This document shows positions 11,081 to 21,500 of a stretch of DNA of 64,000 bases, one piece after another; the first letter of the stretch is position 1, and each line of letters begins with the position of its first letter. A model generated the notes under the pieces. That model saw only the letters and a list, made by a program, of their open reading frames with translations. It ran no database searches and was not told the DNA's origin. A program made the position numbers and the translations under genes. The stretch comes from Sweltsa coloradensis (lineage: Eukaryota > Arthropoda > Insecta > Plecoptera > Chloroperlidae). The stretch is from positions 496,001-560,000 of the forward strand of contig JAMZAV010000305.1 of assembly GCA_024449915.1 (NCBI GenBank), read 5' to 3'.

Positions 11081-11499
11081 GTATAATAAATTAACCTTAT
11101 TTTATTACTTTTCAAAAATTATTATTTGCAGTTTATTACACATTATGTGTTTCTAAATTATGACAATTTATCATTATCTTAGTATTAGTAAACTTGCTTT
11201 TATATTAGCTAAAGGACACATACACTAAAACGTGTGTTGTTGTAATATGAAATGTACAATTTGTCCTAATGAAATTGAAAATTGAAAGGATAGCCTACAG
11301 GCTACATGTGAATTTTAAGTAAGAGTCTATTAACAATAAACATATTATTTTGCTCTGAAGTTGAACGGGACTATATATAGCAATAAAAGTAACGAAAAGA
11401 GGAATCACCGTGATGCAGCAAAACATGACTGACCAGAGAATAGCCTACCCTGGTGAAAAGTCTTGTCCAGATCTTGCAAGATCTTGACTAGAACTAGTG
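11081..11499. other. No gene; CAAGATCTTG-type words at the right edge
   Basis: AT-rich spacer. Near 11463-11490 and again at 12170-12250 the words AAGATCTTG(CCAAGATCTTG) recur on both sides of the next repeat. Their meaning is unknown. Confidence 0.4.
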
Positions 11500-12169
11500 T
11501 TAAAGCGGCTAAAAACCCCAAAAATTATTTTTTACCACGTGATCTAGGCCTATAGCACAATACTTCACTTAAATGACCGTTTAAAAAATTATATCTAGAA
11601 ACTGTGATTTAACACGATTTTTTTTAAATTTTTTTGATCCAGAAATTGGCGAAAATTGGCGTTTTGGAAAATTTCCTAAATCGGCTATAGCCTGCATCTT
11701 TTTTGGTCCACATAGATCCTAGAGCATAGCACCAATCTAAAATGCTCCTTTATAACATCTTGTCTTGAAACTGTGCCCAAATATACCCTCAAACACGCAA
11801 AACTATGCATTCCAAAATCACACCCCATCTTGGTAATCAGCATATTTTGACCAAACTACCTACTTGCCCAAATTACAAAAAAAAATATAGAGAATTTACA
11901 GAAAAGGCTGTCGAGTACGTCAATAATGGCCAATATTTTTTGGGATCAAAATCCTCCAAGGTCACGGGGCATAAAGATCGTCCCCATGTTATTTCTTATG
12001 GGAGATTTTTGCCGATGGGACCTAGCTCGAAAAATGTCATGTTTGACAATTTTTTGGGAGGTCATGGTGGCCCCAATAATTTTTCTGTTAATTGCTAAAT
12101 TCATTACTAGTTAGCCTGAATGAAAGATATTTTTTGAGTTTAGCGGTTAAATACCCCTTTAAGTAAAAT
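11500..12169 (+). repeat. Dispersed repeat family X, copy 1
   Basis: It contains GAGAATTTACAGAAAAGG, GTCGAGTACGTCAATA, AGGTCACGGGGCATAAAG and TTTTGAGTTTAGCGG, all found again at 14820-15300 (+) and 39165-39770 (-). Open frames here carry no recognisable domain. It is probably a non-autonomous element. Confidence 0.6.
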
Positions 12170-13298
12170 CTTGCCAAGATCTTGCCAAGAATCCCTGCTG
12201 AAAAATCTTGACAAGAACTTGGTTAGAAACAAGATACCAACAAGATCTTGTAAAATTTCAAACTTAACTGCCACCTGGTGTCATCATTATCATCAAATCA
12301 CAAGAATCTGGACATACATTGCACACTAGTCACTATAGTAGCCTACCATAGCCTATTGTTTCTTGCTTGTACAGAGAGAGGCTTCTTCAGCCATTCTTCT
12401 TTCTCGCTATCCAGTATAGCATGGTGACCCACTATTGACTGGGGGTGGCATAGGCATACAGTGGGTCAAGTGGTAGGCCTACATAGTGGTTCATTCTATT
12501 TTGTGTAGATACTAATCAAAACAAAATACCCAATTAAATATATTATGTTCTACTAACATATTATTATCCCTTGATTAAAAGAAAAAGTTTGAAAAAATAT
12601 TGAAATTTGATGGAATAAAACCAAAAATACTTTTAGCGACCCAGTACATTACCGGTAGGCCTATAGATCTACCAATCTCCCCTAATAATGAAAGAGGCCT
12701 GATCTTGCAAACAAGTGGCACAAGAGTACCTACAATAGAGGACAGGCATGAAAATTATACATACACTGACAATGCAAGCACGTTGAGCATCATAGCAAGC
12801 AATGCAATAACTTTTTAAGGTTAAAACTGGGCACAACTTGACAAACTTTAATGTGTTACCCTATGCTATCACGTCATGTATTAGCAAAATTAGCATATAA
12901 TATATATTTTAAGCTTTAGGTAGGGGCTATATCATTCAGTGTACCGGCACAAGGTCTTAAGTATACTGTATTGTTAGGTCTACTTACATCTTGTCACCGT
13001 TCGTATTGATCTTACAAGATTTAAGATTTGGTTTTTAACTGTGGGCTGCTCTCCAAATCCTTGGACATTGTGATTGACACCCCATCCCACTGTTAGAAAA
13101 AATAAATGCATATTATTGATTTTTAATTTGGGTTTATTATAACTTAAGATCTTATAAAATAAATTAAAAAAATTCATTTCATTTCATGATTTTTACATAT
13201 AATCCCATCAATAAACAAATTAAACAGTCCTCAAAACAATACAAAGCAACTAAAACAGTAATAAATAAACAAACTTCTTAGCCTACACTCACAAATAA
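12170..13298. other. No assignable feature
   Basis: Only short frames occur (for example 12600-12818) and none has protein similarity that I recognise. (AT)n and AAAT-rich tracts are common. Confidence 0.5.
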
Positions 13299-13882
13299 AC
13301 TAGGAAAACGCTAAGTCTCGTCGCATTGATGGATGAACTTTTTAGTAAGTTTTTGGTTTGCGTGGGATCTCTTTACTTATCAAGTGCTTTTTGAACGCAT
13401 TGTAGGTGATTATTGTCAAGTTTCTATTGTAACTTGTTATTGTTATTAAATACCTCAAAAAACTTAATTTAAAAACTTTATTGGTTTCTGGTTAATTTTT
13501 TCAACTTTTTCTTTCAAAAAGCAATACATCACCATTACCTTAATGTCCATGTGAAATATGAACGTTCTAGCCCCACCCGTTTGGTCAGAATCGGCCCAAA
13601 TGTCACGAAAATATCGCACTAAAAATCGAAAAAATCGTAAAAGTACGATATTCATGAGAAATATTTCTTCGATTGTAGGCTACCCAAAAACGTTGCAAGT
13701 CTAAGTTCAGAGATTTCGAAGGTCCCCTCAAATTTTCATCAAGATCGCATATGCCGTTTGCCCGGTAGCGTACGAACAAACAGACAGAAAAACAAACAAA
13801 CAAAAAAACAAAAAAACATTGGAGGTAAATTTTTTGAGGGGTCAGTGAAACTGAAGTCTTCGCTTCGCTCGCTACTCTCATC
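13299..13882 (+). repeat. CTAGGAAAACGC ... CTTCGCTTCGCTCGC repeat family, copy 1
   Basis: It starts ACTAGGAAAACGCTAAGTCT and ends GTCTTCGCTTCGCTCGCTAC. Inside are GATGGATGAAC, TATTCATGAGAAATA and a 3' part with AAATTTTCATCAAGATCGC. It belongs with 23758-24923, 37556-38328 and 46503-47118. Rolling-circle (Helentron-like) origin is possible but not proved. Confidence 0.55.
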
Positions 13883-14119
13883 TAATGATTATATTACTAA
13901 GTGGTTATGAATCAAAACTTATCCATTAAATATTGATTAATACTTTAGTAAGCTTTAGCGATAACAAATGATTTTAAGCTATATTTAAAGGAACATAAAT
14001 CTGTGATATCTTTTATAGAAGTTGGTAATTTATTATACAATTTAATATTAATGAAGTCGGAATTTAATTAAAAAATTTAACTATTTTTTTGTCTTGATAG
14101 AGATCGTTTTACTTCTTGT

Positions 14120-14510
14120 GTCATGGCTGTGAATTGAATCGTCTCATATTAATGCACTTTGGCTATTCGAGACGATGGGTGGTGAGGTGATAGATGAGGA
14201 TGAAGTATGTACAGAAGGGAGGAGGGTAAACCCGGTACCGGCATGTAGCCTACTCCTTTCGAAAAGTACCAAGGGGACCAACGGCTCAACATCCCATCCG
14301 AAAGGACGGTGTCACCTTGACAGTCATATAGGTTCCTCCACTAACCCGGACTGCCGAGCAGACGTCGAGGAAAACGAAGCCGTTACACTAGCTCTCGAAC
14401 CCTCTATCTGCTCTAATCAGCAATGTACGGAGTCAAACATTCAAGTCTCACAAGTTTCTCATCATCATAGGCCTACTTATGAATGTAGGGCCTACCATAC
14501 TAGCCTATAG
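14120..14510 (+). repeat. Dispersed repeat with CCCATCCGAAAGGACGG box, copy 1
   Basis: CGTCTCATATTAATGCAC, GGCTATTCGAGACGATG, TGTAGCCTACTCCTTTCG and CCACTAACCCGGACTGCC recur at 41757-42365, and the first part again at about 57580-57625. No tRNA boxes or coding motifs were recognised. Confidence 0.6.
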
Positions 14511-14819
14511 GCTACGGTACTCATACTTCAGAGTTCTACAACCACAATAATGATGTGCATGATCATCTTATCAGCTCAAGATTTCTACATGCCTATGGTA
14601 GTCAAAATAAGTGCTGTGGGCAAAAATCTCTGTTTGTGAATGGATTAAAAAAGTTCAACGAGTTACCAAAAGATGTAAAACTGACGGTGGTTAATAGATC
14701 AAACTGTAAAAGTGATATAGGCCTACCTACAAAAGTGGGTTCAAAAAAATACAGCTGCTAAACAGAAGCAAGTACTACTACTACAACTGAAAATGCTGCC
14801 CAATTCGGATAGCACAATT

Positions 14820-15300
14820 TTAACTTTATTGCACACCCCTTCTCGGTACATAATAAGCATACTTTGACCAAACCACTAGGCCAAATACAAAACAAAATAT
14901 AGAGAATTTACAGAAAAGGCTGTCGAGTACGTCAATATATCAAACACCCTTTTCCAACATTCGTCGGGTCGGGGGGTGACGAGTCACCAGTTTCTCGGGC
15001 TATCTTCTAGTGCTTGCTAGCCAGGCGAGTACGTTAATAATGGCCAATATTTTTTTGGATCAAAATCCTCCAAGGTCACGGGGCATAAAGATCGTCCCCA
15101 TGTTATTTCTTATGGGAGATTTTTTTTTGCATGAGACCTAGCTTGAAAGATACCAAGTTTGACATTTTTTAGGGGGGTCATGGTGGACCTAATAATGTTT
15201 CTGTTAATTTCTAAATTCATAACTAGTTAGCGTGAATAAAAAAATATATTTTTTGAGTTTAGTGGGTGAATAGGCCTAGGCCCTACCCCTTTAAGTACCG
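14820..15300 (+). repeat. Dispersed repeat family X, copy 2, with an 88-bp insert
   Basis: It matches 11805-12165 but is interrupted at 14938-15025 by an unrelated 88-bp segment. The flanks CGAGTACGTCAATA and CGAGTACGTTAATA look like a 14-bp target duplication. Confidence 0.6.
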
Positions 15301-16301
15301 CCCACCGGTAGCATGCGAGAATAAGTGTACTACTAAGTATCTAGGCCTAGCATGTTTCTTTGGTAAAAAAAAATAAGGTATGGTAGTAGCGCACCGATTT
15401 CCTGCTCAGTTTAGGGCGTAATGCCAACATTTGACAAACAAAAGTACTTAGCTATAGGCCTACTTAGAGGGCCGGTCTTGACTACAATAAACCAACATGC
15501 TTAATGTGAATAACCCCTTACAAAGAAAGCTGGCGTAATGACGTAGCTGCTATACTAACCCAGAGTTTCCGGTGGTCGCTTAACACATGCAGCACGGATT
15601 TTAAAACTGATTATTTCATATACGGTAGATGTTTTACCATTAGCATAGACCTAGAGTTTTACCAAAGTTGGACCCCCAACCAAAACGTTCCCGACGTGTA
15701 CACTTAACCTCCAGCGTAGAAAATAGGAATTGTTTCTTTGTTTGACGATGTCAAAACGGGAGGGGCACGTAAGTCGTACTGCAACCTGATTGGACGATAG
15801 CTCACTTCCTACGATGTTACGTCAGCTTGTGAACCCACCATAATGGGAAGCTTTAATGCCAAGCTATTGTAGGCTAGCTAGAGCGGCCTTTAAGGACGTT
15901 TTACAACAACCCTGGAACAAAGCCCTAGGCCTACAACAGTAACGAGAATATTTGCTAGATTTAATATCCACAACCAGAAAAGCCCTGGCCAAAACGAACG
16001 AGTCCAAGTTGTCTTGAACGCAGGCGATGAGCGCATACGCGCGTACCGCGAGTGATCGGCGGAGAAAACATGAAGGTGCGGGGCGGGCCAGGTCATATCG
16101 CTCCCGCCGTAAGCTTATTGGGGCGATGTGTTCCTCACGGCTGTCGGCTAGAACTGAGCCGTACGACGTCCGTATCTAAGGAACTCCCCTAAAACAGAGA
16201 ATGAACTTGGCCAGGAGGCGCGCGCACGTAATGGCGAGGGCCACAGTGGTCTTGGTAGATCTATAGGCAGGCCTACTATAAGCATAGCCTAAAGGCCGCG
16301 C
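15301..16301. other. No gene; GC-richer spacer
   Basis: The sequence has more CpG than its surroundings and several TAGGCCTA words. The open frame on the minus strand at 15890-16096 has no recognisable domain. Confidence 0.4.
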
Positions 16302-16797
16302 GGATGCACAATTGCCCGGTAACGGGAACGAGAACACGCTAACGTTAAGGGCTTTGATGCACAATAGCTAGTGAAGCAAACCGGCGGGAACAAATCAAAT
16401 AGGCTAATAGGCCTAAGTGTGTTAGTTATATTTTGTTATTCCGCATATTTGCATTTAATTTATTTTGCATATTACTTGCGTATAAACCATCAATCAGCTG
16501 ATAAAAAAGTTTTAGGATGTGCACATCTTGATTCCGAATTTCCGATTGGTTCCGGTAACGTACGGAACGGGATCGTTACGGAAAGTTAAAACTTGGTGAT
16601 GTTTGGAAATCTACTCTCAGAGTTCTACTCTCAGAGTAGTTGTAGTAGGCCTACCTTCCCGTTGTCGTTGCCGGGATACGGGAACGACCGGCAACGGGAA
16701 GCTTTATTGTGCATCGTGTCGTAAGTTAACGTGTGATTCAACTTTCTTCCCGTTTTCGTTAACGGTAACGTTATCGTTACCAGGCAATTGTGCATCG
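16302..16797. repeat. Candidate MITE with GATGCACAATTGCC ends
   Basis: GATGCACAATTGCCCGGTAA at the left end is mirrored by TTACCAGGCAATTGTGCATC at the right. Inner copies GATGCACAATA and TATTGTGCATC are also inverted. Many AACGGTAACG-type words lie between. The target duplication is not clear. Confidence 0.6.
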
Positions 16798-17842
16798 GCC
16801 TATTGTAGCTAGGCCTAGTTTCCTCTACTAGGCTTCATGGCTTGGCCCCTAGTCCAGCTCCCTAGGTTTTTGTGTAAATTCAATGCCTGGGCTAATACTA
16901 GGCCTTTGTGTATTTAATATCTCTAAATCAATGACTAGCTAAACCGTAGCTTTGGGTTTATTAAGGCCGTAGTGGTGTAGGTTAGGCCTACCTACATTCC
17001 CGGCCTAGGCCCTACGGTAGGCCCCCTACGGCCCAGGCCTACCTCCCACCCCCGCAAGGCCATAGCCTTAAACTTACTTTTTGCCAAAAACCTTTCTTCG
17101 TGCAGAATACATACTGCATTCAAACACAACAACGTAGCTTCAAACAGGTTCCATAACGTAAATGCCATGATCTTTTCAGTCCATGTGTTTCTCCAGTTTC
17201 GTTTTTGACTTGTTTTTGTTATTTTGACACGACGTACCGACCGTGACGTACGTTCGTACGTTCACCGATGGCGGCGGTGGAGCAGAGTCGAATCTTTGGT
17301 CGAATAAAGCTCGATAGTCGAAAATCGGCAAGGTCGTGAACGGAAGCTCATTGACCCGAGCCCAAGAGCTTGCAATGGTTTTTTTGGGTAAAAAAAAAAT
17401 GAAAGAAATTCCACAATAAAATGTAAGAGATATCATAATGTTTCATGGGCTGTTTGCATCTCTATTCTCTAATGTGAAATGTCACAAACCGCAGATCGAC
17501 CGACTCCTTTGATCGACTTCTAGTAAACGATATATCGAGAGTTGAATTGTAATCATTTCTTGAACAGCTGCTGTGCGTTTTGGGAACTGCTGTCAATCAA
17601 TTTGCTGTCACGTATGTTATTTAAACCTCAATTTCTATAAGTACGGCCTATCTTGTCGAATCAACATTTTTTACTGAATTGATCTGAATCTTAGTATCGA
17701 TTTTTCTTAGTTACAAATTTTCTTACAATTGTATATTTTGGATAGGGCTAGGCCTAGGCGAAACTACCATCAGGGAAGTTCTAGGTTACCTTTATCTAGG
17801 CCTAGGTAGGCCTACCTAGGGCATTGGCATTTCTAAAGAGTA
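16798..17842 (+). promoter_or_regulatory. FAM114A2: Upstream region of FAM114A
   Basis: It is rich in AGGCCTA words, with a CpG-richer patch at about 17200-17350 (GACGTACCGACCGTGACGTACG). No TATA box near the start is obvious and the transcript start cannot be placed. The 17176-17436 minus-strand frame has no domain. Confidence 0.35.
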
Positions 17843-18565
17843 ATGGCTTCTTCGGATAGTGAGGATTTTGAGAGTGCTGATGAAGATGTACTTGATGATG
17901 CTCGAACTGAGCTTGACAAGAAATCTGGTCCGGAGCATATGCTTCCACTGCACTCTGATATTAAAGAAGTTGGTCTAGGTCCAGGGACAAATGAAACTGG
18001 GGCAGGAGACGTGCTTCCACTCTCGGTGAAAAAAGAATCAGTCGCCATACCAGGGGAAGAAGTTAGTAAGCCTAGGCCTAGTCCTAAGCTTACTGGAAAG
18101 AAAGACGCAGAAACAGAAGCGCCTGCAGTGCCTGTCAGTCGCAAGGAAAGGCAACAAAAACACAGGGAACAAAAGATTAACAGTAAGCCCAAAAAGCTTG
18201 GAACTAAAATTATCTCAGAAACGAAGCCAAATCTTACACGTCCAGATGTTCTAAGCGCTGATGAAAGACCAAGTGTGTTAGAAAAAGAACCTGCTACCGC
18301 ACCAGATATGGAGGCTAAACCTGCACCAGACAAACCAGATGTAGTAGCCAATGATTCTAACGAGCCTACACCTGATGTTGATCCATATGCCAAATTTAGG
18401 GGTTATTCTATGCCACCCCAGATTCAGCAGTGTTGGGAAGATGGAGTTGATAACAATAAGCTATATGGTATCAATCCTGAGACCTCCAGGACCAAAATTA
18501 AGAATGATGATACTAACATTGTTGCCCCCATAATGGATAAGCTATCTCAAGCTGCTGCAGACAAG
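17843..18565 (+). CDS. FAM114A2: FAM114A coding exon 1
   Basis: This exon encodes residues 1-241, an acidic and then lysine-rich, probably disordered region. It ends in AAADK at a phase-0 GT donor (18566). Reading through would add about 30 residues before a stop, without family similarity. Intron 1 is only 136 bp. Confidence 0.9.
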
Positions 18566-21500
18566 GTTATTGAACTCATGATCTCATATATTTACAACCA
18601 TTATTGTGTATCTAAATGTATACCAATAAACACTACCTATAGACCTAGTCTACCATAGGTATATTATAACTTAATTAATATTATGATTTGTTTTCTTATA
18701 GCCCTCCGACTCAACATGGGGTGGATGGGGAAGTTGGGGTGTTGGTTCACTTTTATCCTCTGCGACAGAGGGTGTTTCAACATTAACAAGCCATGTTTCT
18801 TCGGTGTTAGAGTCTGGAATTGGTGCTCCTAATCCAGAGGAACTTGCACGGATCAATCAATTGGAAAAACGCAAATTAGAAGCTGAAACTTCCGAGTCAC
18901 CGGTAGTTGATTCTCCAGCTGAGGAGTCTGCTGGTATTTTTAGTTTTGGTCATCTGATGACAAGTATGTCATCAATTTCTAAACTTGTTGAATCAACCGG
19001 TAGCAAAGTTCTCTCAGGAGGTTTAGATACACTTGAAACAATTGGTAAGAAGACCATGGAAGTTTTACAGGAAGGTGATCCTGGTCTTAAGAAGAAACGA
19101 GCAATATTTTCAGACAGTACTGTACTTTCCCAGGTAATTTCTACGACTAATTATAAAAAATCTACAACCTGTAATTTTTTAACAGTTTTTGTTTTTAAAG
19201 CAAGTGTTTTTGTATTTGCTGTGTCTAGTAATTTGTTTTTGTCTAGATTTTAAGGGAAGCAAAGGAACAAGCGGAACTTGAAGATAAAGAAGCAGAGAAT
19301 AAGCAAGCTATTAGAAATATTCACTTTGAAACACTTTTTGATGACTATCAAGGTATGCTTAGCTTATGCCTATGTGTAGGGCAAATTTAGTTGTGTTAGA
19401 CATAGAAAACCTCGTTGAGGTATGGTCAAGTGCAATAAGCAAATTAAAAACTGCTTCTACATTCTTAACAGGGCAGCCCAAAAGTCTGTCACCTTATTCT
19501 TATGCCCAGTTCCCACAATGTCGTAAGGATTTGTTATTGATGTAAGGGGATAGGACTTAAGTTTTAAAAGTGATAGTTTTATTTTAGTAACAAGAAATTC
19601 TTATAACAGCTTTAACAACATCGAAATTCTTACGACAAACCAATCAGACGTCAATAATCCTTTCGGCCGAGCAATCAAAAGGAGTAACTTCATTACGACA
19701 GTGTGGGAACCGGGCCTTACATTCCCATTTTAAACACAAGAGTAGATTACCGGTACTATAATAAGTTTTTGTTTTACCACTAGGCCTACTCTAGAATTCA
19801 AACTTCATACCGTACTAAGTTTCATGAAGTGTTCAAACTTGATTTGAAACCAAACTATCTGTAGGTAGGGCCTATTCAAATTCCAAACTATTTGATTCTT
19901 TTTGTAAAAGTACCATAGTCCAACCAATGCAACAAAGACTGACTATAGCATATACTGTGTGGATTAGTAGCAGATCAGAGGCGGATTTATAGGTAGGCTA
20001 CGCACAGTGCGCGCAGGAGCAGGGCCCCCGATTTCTGCCATTTGAAAATCATATACCAATGTACCCTACCCAAGTGGAACTATGCCATGCATAAAATACA
20101 AGTTTTATATCGTGTAGTTTGCTGTTTGAATTCCAATTTAAAACTCCCAATAAAAAAAACTTTCCTTTATATTGTCAGAAATCATCTGCCTCTTAGGCCT
20201 AAATGTGTGCTAGGCGGCGATGCTAAATTGAAAATAAGATCAAGCGTAACATGTTAAATAAAATAAATAAAATAAATAAATTGTATTTAGAGTCTACCCA
20301 CTCAGTTGTAAAACTAATTTTCAGTGGGGGACAGTAAATCAAAGCGACCAAGCCAACCCTGTAGGCCCCGACGCAATCGACGAGTGAGCGATAACCAACC
20401 AAAGATCGATAATAGTAAATATAGCAATCAGTGGTATGGACAGTGCGAACACCTGCGGATCAACGCCAGAATCAACAAGGCCGATTCAGAACATCTCTGA
20501 ATTTATTATGTGCTTCGTTGCTAGGACGGCTCCAAAGTCACCGTTTACAAATTCCTAATACAAGAACTGATGGACTTAAGTCCAAATCAGAAGATAAAAA
20601 ACTTCTGACTTTGACGGGAATCGAACCCTGGACCTTCTGCATTGGAAGCAGATACTCTAACCACAAGACCAACGAGCCCGAATTGTAAGCTCAACATGAC
20701 AACAAAACAAATTGAGCACACACTACATTTTTTCAGTACTGCATTCAGCCCACCACTTTTTTCTAAAACGCACAAAATGCAATCTGAAAACCTGCGTGCA
20801 GGGCCCCGATAAGTAGGTATAAATCCGCCTCTGTAGCAGATACTCTTGTTTACTCGGTTTGCATTGTTAGAAATCCGCCATTCTGCAGATTGGAATGTCT
20901 GCATCAGTTTCTTTACTCTCAATAAAAGTCCAATTTTGTTAAATTCATTGTCTAAATGATATGTTTTCTAGTATTCAAACTCAAATGTTAGAAGAATTTA
21001 TTACTAGTACATTGATTTGGTGATAGATAGGAGATGCCAAAAGGCTAGTTAATGTAAAATGGGTGTGTGGAGAGGGAACCCAACAGCTTACCTGGTCGGT
21101 GACTGCAGAAATCTTGTAGATAAGAAAGAGACAAATAAATATAACACACGAAAATGTTGAAACTGTTTCGGCCAAACCGGGCCTTGCTAAATCGACGAGA
21201 GCGGAGAGATAACTAACCTATGTCTATACAGTTATTTTCAAAACATACCAGTCACTGGCTGTTGTTCGCAGGATACGATTTTGTAGCTCTGCTTAAAAAT
21301 CAAATTTACTGTGAGCTAGCAGGGCTGTGCTACCTGTATCTTTATCATACCTTTCTTTACTTGCAGGTCTTGTGCATCTAGAGGCACTAGAGATGCTGTC
21401 AAAGCAGTGTGATCTCAAGCTACAGTCGCTACTGCTTTCCAGCAGCGGCCCTGCATTGTCACAGCTGCAAGAGAAACTGCAAGAGATAAAAGAGGTTTGC

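Noticed and set aside
14175..14510. 111-codon open frame
   Set aside because: It lies within a repeat found again at 42.2 kb, where the frame is broken.
15890..16096. Minus-strand frame in GC-richer DNA as a gene upstream of FAM114A
   Set aside because: It has no recognisable domain, no splice context and only 68 codons.
18566..18658. Continuation of FAM114A exon 1 to the stop at 18658
   Set aside because: The added residues lack similarity, while splicing at 18566/18702 restores the family's tryptophan core in frame.
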